A DNA stretch of 64,000 bases from Aralia elata (Eukaryota > Streptophyta > Magnoliopsida > Apiales > Araliaceae). The position numbers and the translations under genes are program-made. The DNA lies in the NCBI GenBank assembly GCA_034770075.1, contig CM068382.1, forward strand, positions 7,576,185 through 7,640,184, in the 5' to 3' direction. Shown here in pieces: positions 12,491 to 22,640 of this stretch (the stretch's first letter is position 1; each line of letters opens with the position of its first letter). Under the pieces are notes generated by a model. It made no database searches. It was given only the letters and a program-made list of their open reading frames with translations, and was not told where the DNA came from.

Positions 12491-12650
12491 CTGAACCTGG
12501 GAAGGCATCCAAGCAAACCACAACAAGGTGGTGAGTGAACCTGGGAAGGCATCCAAGCAAACCACGACAAGGTGGTGAGTGAACCTGGGAAGGCATCCAA
12601 GCAAACCACAACAAGGTGGTGAGCACCTTGGGAAGGCATCCAAGTAAACA
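12490..12650. repeat. Minisatellite B, about 49-bp unit, 3-4 copies
   Basis: The unit contains CCTGGGAAGGCATCCAAG and CAACAAGGTGGTGAG. It is a variant of the flanking arrays with an added segment. Confidence 0.85.
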
Positions 12651-13110
12651 ACTAACACCCTGGGAAGGGCTGATATCCAAACAACTAACACCCTGGGAAG
12701 GGCTGAGATCCAAACACTAACACCCTGGGAAGGGTTGATATCCAAACAACTAACACCCTGGGAAGGGCTGATATCCAAACAACTAACACCCTGGGAAGGG
12801 CTGAGATCCAAACAACTAACACCTTGGGAAGGGCTGATATCCAAACAACTAACACCCTGGGAAGGGCTGAGATCCAAACACTAACACCCTGGGAAGGGCT
12901 GATATCCAAACAACTAACACCCTGGGAAGGGCTGAGATCCAAACACTAACACCCTGGGAAGGGCTGATATCCAAACAACTAACACCCTGGGAAGGGCTGA
13001 TATCCAAACAACTAACACCCTGGGAAGGGCTGAGATCCAAACACTAACACCCTGGGAAGGGCTGAGATCCAAACAACTAACCACCCTAGGAAGGGCTGAG
13101 ATCCAAGACA
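12650..13110. repeat. Minisatellite C, about 32-bp unit, about 14 copies
   Basis: The unit is CACCCTGGGAAGGGCTGA followed by (T/G)ATCCAAACAACTAA. GATATCC and GAGATCC versions alternate irregularly. Frames read through it on the minus strand give only repeats such as LDISPSQGVS and are not genes. Confidence 0.9.
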
Positions 13111-13112
13111 AT

Positions 13113-13870
13113 CGACCGGCGACGATAACCGGCGATTACGAGATGGATGACCGGCGATGAAAACCGGCTCCGACAAGACAACCAACCGGCGACGATACCC
13201 GGGGGTTACGAGAGGGGTGACCGGCGACGATACCCGGCCCCGACGAGATAATCGACCGGCGACGATAACCGGCGATTACGAGATGGATGACCGGTGACGA
13301 AAATCGGCTCCGACAAGACAACCAACCGGCGACGATACCCGGGGGTTACGAGAGGGGTGACCGGCGACGATACCCGGCCCCGACGAGACAATCGACCGAC
13401 GACGATAACCGGCGATTACGAGATGGATGACCAGCGACGAAAACCGGCTCCGACAAGACAACCAACCGGCGACGATACCCGGGGGTTACGAGAGGGGTGA
13501 CCGGCGACGATACCCGGCCCCGACGAGACAATCGACCGGCGATTACGAGATGGATGACCGGCGACGAAAATCGGCTCCGACAATACAACCAACCGGTGAC
13601 GATACCCGGGGGTTACGAGATGGGTGACCGGCGACGATACCCGGCCCCGACGAGATGATCGACCGGCGACGATAACCGGCGATTACGAGATGGGTGACCG
13701 GCGACGAAACCCGGCCCCGACAAGACGATCGACCGGCGACGATAACCGGCGATTATGAGATGGGTGACCGATGACGAAACCCGGCCCCGACGAGACGATC
13801 GACCGGCGACGAGACCCGGCGATCACGAGACGAGCGACCGGATACGAGACCCGGCACTCACGAGACGATC
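13113..13870. repeat. GC-rich minisatellite with 140-bp higher-order unit
   Basis: A roughly 70-bp unit built on GACCGGCGACGATA is arranged as dimers of about 140 bp: one half has AACCGGCGATTACGAGATGG, the other ACCCGGGGGTTACGAGAG. About five dimers, then simpler monomers. It is far richer in CpG than its surroundings. Confidence 0.9.
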
Positions 13871-14029
13871 ATCCGCATTAACACTCTTTTACGAATGTTT
13901 TGCATGCCCTACATCTTGCGTTACATCATAAGTTGTGTGTGTTGCATCATGTATGTATTGTCATTCTTTCATGCATCGGGTGTCTATTTCTTTATCCTGT
14001 TCATTTCATTTAACATTTCATAAACATGA

Positions 14030-14043
14030 TAAAGAGGGGCAGC
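14030..14043 (+). other. Polypurine tract before the LTR
   Basis: TAAAGAGGGGCAGC lies immediately before the TGTAGACACC start of the LTR, the expected place and composition for the plus-strand priming site of a 3' LTR. Confidence 0.75.
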
Positions 14044-15910
14044 TGTAGACACCTAAATTTTGCACTTCGTATACTAACCTTGATAGGAGGGCAAATTCGG
14101 CAAATGAACCGGCCTGTGAGAGCGAGGGATGGAAAACTACGAACACTCAACGCCACCGTAACGATTTGCAAATCAAAACCAACGTGATAGCAGGGCCGTC
14201 CGAAATGAGCATGCCCGAATGATGTGGCACGTCTCCCAGTGATTCCCGGACTGCAAAATACAAGCCTGTCGGCGAAAACCGATGTCACGACACGAGAATC
14301 GAGGCGTGGCACGAAAAATGAGAAAGTCAAGCCAGCCAGCCGCGGATTGATCTGCGGCCAATAGTGCGCCTTTTAAAAATACGGAACTCGAAACACAGAA
14401 ACCAGGAAATCAGTTGAGTGCGATGGGAGGCGGCCAGCCAGCCGCAGATCAATCTGCGGCTGCCCTAGACCAGCCTATTTCAGCTCAGTTTCTTCATTTC
14501 ATCCAGGGAGTTGGCAGCAGGCGGAAGAAAGAAAAAAGAGAAGAAGAACAGCAGCAGTAAGCTCGGAAATAGGGAGAAAAATAGCAAAATTTTGCAACAA
14601 AATAAGAGAGAAAAGAGAGAAAAAAGAGAGGATTTATATTTCTTTTGTGAGATTATATCCAAGATAATTTCTACTCTATTCATATATTCAAATTTGCACA
14701 CATCTTGGTGATATTTGCAAGGTGAAAAGACCATTTCTATAGCAATTTTGTATATCATTTTGTTAATCTTCTTATCAATTGGGTTATGTGAAATGTAGTT
14801 TTTATTGTATATTGTTGTGGATCCATGGATTGAGGACTATTAGTGAGAGTTCCAAATGGAACGAAAATTCTTCCTAATGGCCCGATGATATCCATTTGGC
14901 GATTTTAGCTTGTTTAATTTTGTAGTATCCATTGCGTGAGTGTGTATAAATTATGGATGTGAGCCTAGGAACGCGACCCCGTGGTCCAAATCCGATGATG
15001 GACAATGTTGATGTATGTAATCCTCTATTGTAAGATGTAATCGTCGGGCCTTAAAACGACGTCAAGGCGAGAATCGGGTTTAAGGCCCCGTAATAGTGAA
15101 GTATGTGATTGTGGGCGTTGGGGTTATTTGGATGGCTTACATGCCCATGAATAGCCCTAATGCATTTTAATGCTTGATTTGATTTACGACCTAAAATTGA
15201 TTTCAAAGCTAAAAGATTAAGATTTTCGTAAAATCAATCAAATTAGGTTGTTAGCATCACGAGGCTTAAAATGAGAAGTGCTAACGAATGTCGATTCCTA
15301 TTTAACGAGAAAGCTAAAGAAAATCGTTTTCAAACATCACAAAAATTGTTTCATAAAATAAGTGACGTTTTATTAAACCGTTGTGCATAGGGTTAAAGAG
15401 ATTCTAGAAGTTGCCCATCATTTGAGTTACGAAAGCAACGTATAGATCTCGATTCCTATTTTGACGAAGGTTTAGAAAACTCTTGTTTTTGCCAAAACGA
15501 CACCTAATGAAAATCTCATAGTTTTTGACAATTAAAATCAAACATTTCTCATAAAGCTTTCTCGTGTATGACGAAAAGACATTCCGAAGCATTCTCAAAT
15601 TAAAGCACGACTTTTCTTAAAAATCCAAATGATTCTTCATGCAAATTCACCACGACATTCACATAGGCACACACACACACGCGCACATACACACACATAT
15701 TCAAGAATTAAAGGACAGGAAAAGCATCAAGATTGCGGTAACCGTGTCTCACGGAAGTCGGGAGGTGCCTAACACCTTCCCCTCGCTTAAGCAAGCCTCC
15801 GAACTCTATGAATCTCGGTTCGCAGACCAATTAATTCGGAGTCATATATGAGCCAGCGATTTACGAAAACGAAACTCGGATGAGTTAGTACATCCATTTC
15901 AAATATACCA
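14044..15910 (+). mobile_element. Tat/Ogre-type gypsy LTR, 1,867 bp
   Basis: It begins TGTAGACACCTAAATTTTG and ends in CA just before a tRNA-Arg-type primer site (TGGCGACTCTG). Near its right end it has GGTGCCTAACACCTTCCC (15764-15781), a sequence I associate with Tat/Ogre LTRs. It has a polypurine tract on its left and a primer site on its right, so it acts as the 3' LTR of one element and the 5' LTR of the next. Two palindromic GC-rich cassettes lie at 14338-14460 and a (CA)n-rich run at 15668-15698. Confidence 0.75.
14338..14460. repeat. Two GC-rich palindromic cassettes inside the LTR
   Basis: CCGCGGATTGATCTGCGG (about 14339) and CCGCAGATCAATCTGCGG (about 14443), each preceded by CAGCCAGC, are two near-perfect hairpins about 100 bp apart. 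They may form part of a class of cassettes seen in other LTRs of this window. Confidence 0.8.
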
Positions 15911-15912
15911 AC

Positions 15913-15925
15913 TGGCGACTCTGTT
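15913..15925 (+). other. Primer binding site, tRNA-Arg type
   Basis: TGGCGACTCTGTT follows the LTR end after two bases. It matches the complement of a tRNA 3' end of the kind used by Ogre/Tat elements. Confidence 0.7.
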
Positions 15926-16690
15926 TAATTGACTCATCATAAAAAACGATCTTTCAAAACCCCGTCGACACTCATGCCGACCTTTTCCAAACATCATTTA
16001 ATAACAAAGGCTAAAATCAGAAAAGGACAAATATCGCGAAGGAAGCGAAAAAACCCGGCGTCGACAGTAAACAATCAGATAACTCGGCCGTCGAAACTTT
16101 GAATTGAGTTCCGTAAGTTCTTACGTGTTTGAAATATATAAGACGTGCTTCGCCTTTGGTTTCACGTCGTTTCGACGTCCCGGGGCCCTTTTTGGTCTAA
16201 TTTTTATAATTTTTCCAAGTGTTCTTTATATAAGTAAGGCAAATGAGCAGATAACTCGGCCACCGGAACTCCAAATCGAGTCCCATAAGTTGTCACGTGT
16301 TTGAAATATGCAAGAGATGCTTCACCTATGGTTCGTGTCGTTTCGATGCTCGGGGCCCGTTGCGGTCTAGTTTTTCTAAATTTTTCTAAGTGTTTTTTAA
16401 TTATATAAGTTAGGGAAACAAACAGATAACTTGGCCACCAAAACTCCGAATCGAGTTTCGTAAGTTGTCACGTGTTTAAAATATGTAAGAGGTGTTTTGC
16501 GTATGGTTTCGCGTCGTTTCGACGTCGGAAGTCTGTTTTGGTCTAGTTTTTCATATTTTTTCTAAATGTTCTTTATATAAGTTAGGCCAATGAGCAGATA
16601 ACTCGGCCATCGGAACTCCAAATCAAGTCCCATAAGTTGTCATTTGTTTGAAATATGTAAGAGGTGCTTCGCCTATTCGAAACATACAAG
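15926..16690 (+). repeat. Leader region with about four 170-180-bp tandem repeats
   Basis: Repeats starting near 16075, 16250, 16430 and 16600 share GATAACTCGGCC, TTTGAAATAT and GTCGTTTCGACG segments and are 80-90 percent alike by eye; the last is truncated. They follow the primer site and are probably the 5' untranslated region of the second tandem Tat/Ogre-type element. No gag domain follows; 16690-17033 shows nothing further. Confidence 0.75.
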
Positions 16691-17033
16691 AACAGTCCTA
16701 AAACGGGGACTATTTGGGATTTACTAATACTAAGTGAATCTCAAATGGGTTTCTAAGCTTCCTAAATTATATGAAAATATGCACATATGAAATTGGACTC
16801 TTTTCCTAGAACAAGACGAATACTAGCTTGGCCACCATTTTTGAACCATAGTTTGTACCCAAAAAAAATAAATTTGAACACAAATTATTAAGAGAAGTAG
16901 AGGAAAAATAAACAAGAATTATCGACGAACACAAATTATTAAGAGAAGTAAAGAAAAAGACAACCATAAGATATGTTAACTCAACTCAAGCATAAAATCA
17001 CACACCAAGTACCACTAGATTACTAACTTTTGG

Positions 17034-17657
17034 TGTTAACGCCAAATTCTGACCGCTCGCCAAATCACCAAATAACGAGCCGAAAAGACGTTTAACGGTG
17101 GAGGATATGCATTTATTTTAGTGTGTATGGAATAAAATAATGACACATGGAAATAAAATAATAACACGAGGATTTTACGTGGAAACTCAATTGGGAAAAA
17201 ACCACGGGGAGAGATCTCAGAAATCCACTATGAAAATAATATGTAGAATACAAGCTCTGAACTGATAAATAATGTCCTATTTATTTTCTCTCTGCACCCT
17301 TTTTCCTCTCTATTTGCCCCTCTGATGTTTCTTTCTTATTGCTCTCTGCTTTCCCTCCCTGAGCTCTCGGATGGGAGTGTATGTATATATTGGTGTGTCC
17401 GTGCTAACTCATCCTCCTTCTATTATTGCTACTTCCTTCTTTTATATATAACAAAGGCAAAAGGCTCTTGATCTCCCAAGATAATGAAAAGGCTTGTAGA
17501 TAATGAAAGGACTCCTTGTGGCCCCACACACAACTTTTGGTTGCCCAACCTTTTACATTCCTGCTAATGCATACTGATCAATTTTCTTTCCTTAGTTTCA
17601 TAGGTATAGGACCCACTAACACATTTGTTAAATGGAGGTGTGAATCATACTCAAACA
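17034..17657 (-). repeat. 3' LTR (left) of the 2.17-kb element
   Basis: 624 bp, direct repeat of 18582-19205, with TG...CA ends. The polypurine tract at 17658-17672 marks it as the 3' LTR on the minus strand. Confidence 0.9.
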
Positions 17658-17999
17658 TTGCCCCCACTCTCCTATTGTAAGGAACTTAAAATAGGAGAGT
17701 ATAAAAAGTAAAACACTGCCTTTACCGAATTCGAACCATCACCGCCTAATGTAGATAGTCAACCTTATCACTACTAAATGTAGATAACAAACCTTATCAC
17801 TAACGAATGTAGATAGTTGACCTTATTATCGTCGAATGCAAATAGTCCGTCCCGAAGAACATTGTCCGTTCGGGAGAACATTTGTCCGTCCCGAAGAACG
17901 TTTGACCGTCCGAGAGGGTGCTTTGATTGTTCGTGCCTTAATGGCTGATGCAAGTTCCTTTACTTTCTATCTTTCCAACGAACTATCACTGGAGCGGTT

Positions 18000-18235
18000 C
18001 CGACGCATGTGAGCGGCTTTTGTGCCTGCTTCTGTCCTGCTAGCGGCTTTTGTGCCTGCTGCGGATCTGTCCAACGAGCGACTTTTGTACCTGCTGCGGA
18101 TCGGAGAGCGACTCTTCGGCCTGCTCTTGTCCTGCGAGCGACTTTTATGCCTGCTGTGGATCTGTCCTGCTAGCGGTTTTTGCGCCTGCTGCAGATCAGG
18201 AAGCGACTCTTTAGCCTGCTCCTCATTTGTCTAGA
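18000..18235. repeat. Internal minisatellite of the 2.17-kb element
   Basis: Irregular units of about 55-65 bp containing GAGCGACTTTTGTGCCTGCTG and variants fill a quarter of the internal region. A second shorter repeat built on CCGTCC(C/G)GAAGAAC lies at 17840-17920. The open frame through it (18022-18234) is repeat-derived. Confidence 0.7.
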
Positions 18236-18581
18236 GCCGTCCGAACGATATGTCTATTAGAGTTTGTTGTCTGAAGTGGACTGCTTAGGTTCCGCCAGTG
18301 ACATTAACCTAGCAATCACGAGTATTCACAACATTTATTAGCATATCATACAATCATGCATAGAAATTAGGCTTTGCCATATATACCACATATCAGTACA
18401 TATTATTATATTTATTTGAAAAATAGACAGAATGGAGACTTAGCTTTTGGATATGAGTCTGCCGAAAATACGTCTACAAAAAATTGGAACCATCCTCTTT
18501 TAGTTGCTACCTCTCACAATTGTTTAATCAATAATGGGTGATTTTGATTCAACACTAAAATGGCCCTCCTTCTAGTGCCAA

Positions 18582-19205
18582 TGTTAACGCCAAATTCTGA
18601 CCGCTCGCCAAATTACCAAATAACGAGCCGAAAAGACGTTTAACGGTGGAGGATATGCATTTGTTTTAGTGTGTATGGAATAAAATAATGACACATGAAA
18701 ATAAAATAATAACACGAGGATTTTACGTGAAAACCCAATTGGGAAAAAACCACGGGGAGAGATCTCAGAAATCCACTATGAAAATAATATGTAGAATACA
18801 AGCTCTCAACTGATAAATAAAGTCCTATTTATTTTCTCTCCGCACCCTTTTTCCTCTCTATTTGCCCCTCTGATGTTTCTTTCTTATTGCTCTCTGCTTT
18901 CCCTCCCTGAGCTCTCGGATGGGAGTGTATGTATATATTGGTGTGTCCGTGCTAACTCATCCTCCTTCTATTGCTGCTACTTCCTTCTTTTATATATAAC
19001 AAAGGCAAAAGACTCTTGATCTCCCAAGACAAGGAAAAGGCTTGTAGATAATAAAAGGACTCCTTGTGGCCCCACACACAACTTTTGGTTGCCCTACCTT
19101 TTACATTTCTGCTAATGCATACCGATCAATTTTCTTTCCTTAGTTTCATAGGTATAGGACCCACTAACACATTTGTTAAATGGAGGTGTGAATCATGCTC
19201 AAACA
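18582..19205 (-). repeat. 5' LTR (right) of the 2.17-kb element
   Basis: 624 bp partner of the left LTR. The primer-site-like sequence at 18562-18581 identifies it as the 5' LTR on the minus strand. Confidence 0.9.
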
Positions 19206-20316
19206 TATGGCAAACATGTTCTGATTCAAAAGCGCAAAGTCCAGACTTAGAATTGTATCAACTAACATAGTTTCATAAAGTTATGACACATCTCCCACAG
19301 TTAAATATGCAAATAAAAATGATATCATTATTAGAATAGAAAAGCAACTGTTTAGGCTCAAAGAAGGAAGAAGATTCCTGGTGTAGAACAAGTGAAGGAA
19401 AAATCACAAAAGATTATATTGGCTCACCAGAATGTATCCAAAAGTGAATAAACATTTATTTAAGTAACATGCACAACAAATACCCTAATAAAACCTCACT
19501 AAGCACACATCTAACAACTTCTTCAAAAACCAAGAGAAAACAGAGTGAAATTTTAGAAGAAAATAGAATTAGGTTTATATTTAGGGGAAAATTGGGGAAA
19601 ATTTGAATTGGGAAAAATGTACCTAGCTTGAGAGAGATAGAGAGGAGGAGGCGACGTCCAATCCTTTCCACGCTGCCCTTGTTTTGTTCGTGGAGGAGGC
19701 GGCTATCAGTCGAGAAGATAGGAGAGAAAAAGATAAAATTAATTGGGAGAGAATTGAAGATACATTGATGGATAGCATTAGGATTCAACTTTCGAACACT
19801 AGGATTCTACACGTCTCAACAATGGAGAAGATTTCGACGGTGAAGAAGATTCCACGAGGTGAAGAAGATTCAGAGCATGGGCAAAAATTTCGAGAATGGG
19901 AGTTGATTCCGACGGTGGAAGAAAGGGATGACGACAGGGAAAAGAGGCACGACGACGGTGAGATTAAGCCAGATGGCGACATCGAGGAAGAGGGAAAGCA
20001 GAATGCGCAGGAGAGAAAAAAAAATGCAATAGAGGAAAAATTAAACTGCAAGATTAAATAAAGACTCATTCTCGACCGCAGTACCATCGAGATTAAGATC
20101 GTCGAGAATGAAGTTAATCCTGACGGCACAGCCCGTCGCCAATGACTTGAGCCTGTCATGCGCCCGAAATGAGAAAATTAGCACGGGTGAGGATAAGGAA
20201 GGTATTGCCGACGGTAGTCATTCACGACGGCGATGCCGTCGCCAGTGAGATCATTCATGACGGCGTTTAGTTCGTCGGTAATAGGTAAGTCAGTTATGAC
20301 GTGTTTTTTTGTAGTG
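19206..20316. mobile_element. Right end of a second CACTA-like element, left end not found
   Basis: The segment ends in TTTTTTTGTAGTG (20304-20316), a CACTA terminus in inverse orientation, preceded from about 20070 by GACGGC/CCGTCGCC motifs in both orientations that look like subterminal repeats. No matching CACTACAAAA start occurs between 16690 and 20000, so the element is truncated or its other end was lost. A GA-rich open frame at 19768-20061 (plus) is low complexity and has no recognised domain. On the minus strand a donor-like site near 19622 suggests a leader exon. Confidence 0.55.
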
Positions 20317-20992
20317 TTAGAAATGAATTTCCTTTTAACATTACGAGGAAGCCAAGCACAAACTTGATCCTACTGTTCGAACATTCAGTAAGATTGCATC
20401 TTCATTTAATTGATTCTCAAAGTTGTCTTGATTGAAGACAACTAAAAAATAAGTGCTTTAAATCCTCTTCACCATCTTGACATAATTAAAGCACACCTAT
20501 TATGCTCCAAGACTCCCCATTTCACCAATTTGTCCTTAATTTGTCGCAAGTCTACCTCTGAAAGCTAACCAAAGACAAATTTTCCGGGTAATTTTATGCC
20601 ATCCCACTGTAGTTTTTTTCTCCCTAATATTTTCCCAAGTAGATTTAATAGAATAATTCCCATATCCATTTGGTATCCATTCCACATTATATATCTGTGG
20701 TATCCATGGAAAAAAGAAAAAAACTTCGTCTGTTTTAATTTATAGTCAATTTCTGAAGGTAGTGCTTGACAGTACTATCATCCATCTCATTTAATTTGTT
20801 GAATGCATTTTATGATATATATGATCGATAAGCAAAACTGATCAAACAAATTAAAGAAATATAACGCACTTCAACGAATGGTCCTTATTTCTTAAATATA
20901 TAATAAATACTTCTTTACAAGATATAGAATAAAAAAAAAACAAGAAACCTACCTTGTATGAGCCTAAATTATGATGTTCTTGACCTTATATA
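20317..20992. other. Region between CACTA end and the F-box gene, nothing recognised
   Basis: AT-rich sequence without open frames over 60 codons or clear repeats. It should contain the 3' untranslated region and polyadenylation signals of the minus-strand F-box gene; I could not place them with confidence. Confidence 0.5.
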
Positions 20993-22036
20993 TCAAACAC
21001 TTAAATTACTAATCTCTGATTTACCTAATAAACTCCCAAAGAGCAAGAACAACATAGCTAGTGAAATAGAGATTCTAGTAGCTCTATCAACTATATCTAT
21101 CCTCCTCCCAAACCTCTGCAATCTCTCTAGCCTCTCATTCCTCACAACCAAATACTTTTCATACATCTCTTTTTCCTCTCCAAACTTTCCTTTCTTCCTT
21201 TCTCCACCTTCCAAAGCATCCTGCAATATCACCAAACTCCTTTTCCCGCTCAAACACTTCTTATCCAAATCCTCAATCCTCAAGTTAACCTGCCCCACAT
21301 GCAATTCCCCTCCTTCTCTCCTCACACAATCCACCTCTATTTTACACTGCACAAACTCCGACGATTTCCCTTTCTTCCCGCCGGCCAATATTCTGACGTA
21401 TCGAATTTTGATGTCTCCGGTGACCCAGTGCTGCCGCACCAAAACCGGCCTCAGGCTCGACACATTCGCCGCCATCCGGCCACTAGGGTCGATCAGGATC
21501 CAGCTCAATGTCATGTCTCGTCCGAGTCGTGACACGTCATCACTCTCGAATTTTCCGGGCAGTTTCACGGTTTCCCCATGGGAAAGTAGGTCAACCAAGA
21601 ACGGCGCATCGAGGAATGAGTCCGATAGGGTGTTTGTTGACTTGATTTTGGAATATACGAGGTTGTTTTGATATTGAATATCGACGGCAGAGATTAGTTC
21701 CGGTGACTGCCTTTGACTGCCCTTGTGGTGGTGGTGGTGGAGGGTGGGGAATGAGTCGGAGAAGAAAGAGCGGTGGCCGGAGGGGAAGTTGGATATGATG
21801 GCGGCGAGGCGTGGGTTGTTAATGGAAGGCCACGTGGAGGTGCATATGTTCCTCCATAGATTCTCTCTCCGGCAGAGATCGTGGAATTTGGAAGATACGC
21901 AGCCTGCGGTTAAGAGAGTTGAGGCATCGAGCTTGGACAAGATATGTTTCTCTATAATATCTTGGTGAATGGCGGTTGTCAGTGCGGTGGCTCCCCCTTG
22001 ATCGGCGGTGGCGGTGGCGATATGGGAGGAGGACAT
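20993..22036 (-). CDS. F-box protein of the At2g27310/At2g36090 type
   Basis: The 347-residue product is probably the substrate-binding subunit of an SCF (Skp1-cullin-F-box) ubiquitin ligase; the substrate is unknown. An F-box motif lies at about residues 23-60 (DIIEKHILSKLDASTLL, then VSSKFHDLCRRENLW). A His-rich patch follows near residue 100, then the conserved C-terminal region of this plant family (WILIDPSGRMAANVSSLRPV, then WVTGDIKIRY). The last 30 residues contain a hydrophobic segment (SLAMLFLLFGSLL), suggesting membrane anchoring. The gene has no introns, as in the Arabidopsis relatives. The frame stays open nine codons upstream, but the first ATG is at 22036, just before SSSHIATATADQ; the upstream extension would need a GTG start. 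It looks intact, with no neighbour sharing its job. Confidence 0.85.
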   Translation of the reverse strand: MSSSHIATATADQGGATALTTAIHQDIIEKHILSKLDASTLLTAGCVSSKFHDLCRRENLWRNICTSTWPSINNPRLAAIISNFPSGHRSFFSDSFPTLHHHHHKGSQRQSPELISAVDIQYQNNLVYSKIKSTNTLSDSFLDAPFLVDLLSHGETVKLPGKFESDDVSRLGRDMTLSWILIDPSGRMAANVSSLRPVLVRQHWVTGDIKIRYVRILAGGKKGKSSEFVQCKIEVDCVRREGGELHVGQVNLRIEDLDKKCLSGKRSLVILQDALEGGERKKGKFGEEKEMYEKYLVVRNERLERLQRFGRRIDIVDRATRISISLAMLFLLFGSLLGKSEISNLSV

Positions 22037-22106
22037 TACAAAGCGACAATCTTTGGAAATCACGCTATAGCCTTCCTACAAATGAATTGTTATGACCAAG
22101 AGAGGA

Positions 22107-22114
22107 TTCTTATA
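22107..22114 (-). promoter_or_regulatory. Possible TATA box of the F-box gene
   Basis: TATAAGAA on the minus strand lies about 70 bp upstream of the ATG, a plausible place for a short leader. It is a weak match in an AT-rich region. Confidence 0.35.
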
Positions 22115-22169
22115 GACTTTTATGGGAAAAGTTGGAATTCCATGTGACTGAATAAATATAATATTCCAA

Positions 22170-22375
22170 GTTGTACTACTTCCTCGCTCCTTTCCTTTAA
22201 AAATCAGAGTCTCATTTCAAAATATATTTTTAAATTTACAATTTAAACTTACTAATTTAAATTAAATCATAATGATAAAAATAAGTTAAAATTAGGATTA
22301 TTAGATCAATTTCCATAAAACGTAAAATTAGAATAAAAAGTTTACTAGAGGACGAAGAAAATTAAATATGAAATG
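22170..22375. repeat. Possible old MITE
   Basis: TACTTCCTCGCTCCTTTCC at the left and AGAGGACGAAG at the right resemble decayed Stowaway-like ends around an AT-rich core. Weakly supported. Confidence 0.3.
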
Positions 22376-22428
22376 TTGATTACTAAGACTGATATATATA
22401 AAATATAATGGTGCAACGAGAATAATAT

Positions 22429-22640
22429 TCCTTCTGTCATATAAAAATAGTGTCAGTCCCGTTTAAGTTGTGATGTGATTTTTTTTTATATTCTAGATAA
22501 AAATTATGTTTAATAATATTTTTTAAGTAATTTATAATATTAATTTTTGTTAAAATTAAATAAATTCATTTTAATTTTAAAATTATGTAAAATGACTAAG
22601 AAAATATTAAATGAGATTATTGAAACGGACGGAGTAGTAT
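22429..22640. mobile_element. Stowaway-like MITE
   Basis: Ends TATTCCTTCTGTC and GACGGACGGAGTA-type (AACGGACGGAGTAGTA) form imperfect inverted repeats of the CTCCGTCCG class, flanked by TA, around an AT-rich core of about 200 bp. Confidence 0.6.

Larger units (their letters stand above)
11430..14043 (+). mobile_element. 3' noncoding region of a Tat/Ogre-type gypsy element, part 2
   Basis: Continuation of 1-1509 after the CACTA insertion. It contains two large minisatellite blocks and ends in the polypurine tract of the LTR at 14044. Long tandem arrays just before the 3' LTR are a known trait of the Tat/Ogre lineage. No intact coding domain was seen; a weak frame of about 130 codons at 11320-11718 on the minus strand crosses the transposon border and is not a gene. 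Confidence 0.55.
17034..19205 (-). mobile_element. Complete non-autonomous LTR retrotransposon, 2.17 kb
   Basis: Two direct LTRs of 624 bp each (17034-17657 and 18582-19205) both start TGTTAACGCC and end CTCAAACA. I count about 18 differences, so they are near 97 percent identical. Flanking 5-mers TTTGG and TATGG fit a target duplication with one mutation. The internal 924 bp has no coding domain. A purine tract (GGAGAGTGGGGGCAA on the minus strand) abuts the left LTR, and a primer-site-like TTGGCACTAGAAGGAGGGCC abuts the right LTR on the minus strand, so the element reads right to left. Small size and lack of genes make it TRIM/LARD-like, dependent on another element for movement. Confidence 0.9.

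Noticed and set aside
12200..13110. Regularly spaced repeats that resemble a CRISPR array
   Set aside because: The spacers are themselves repeated, the unit lengths drift, the setting is a plant retrotransposon and there are no cas genes. It is a minisatellite.
12383..13627. Several overlapping open frames of 60-164 codons on both strands
   Set aside because: They read through tandem repeats and give only repeated peptides (such as SPSQGVSCLD). Open frames here follow from unit lengths and composition.
19684..20061. 125-codon frame near the CACTA end
   Set aside because: It starts at TTG, is acidic/basic low complexity, overlaps an equally long frame on the other strand and shows no domain.
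22037..22063. Longer N-terminus for the F-box protein
   Set aside because: The extra nine codons would start at GTG. The ATG at 22036 is the first proper start and the F-box is fully contained.
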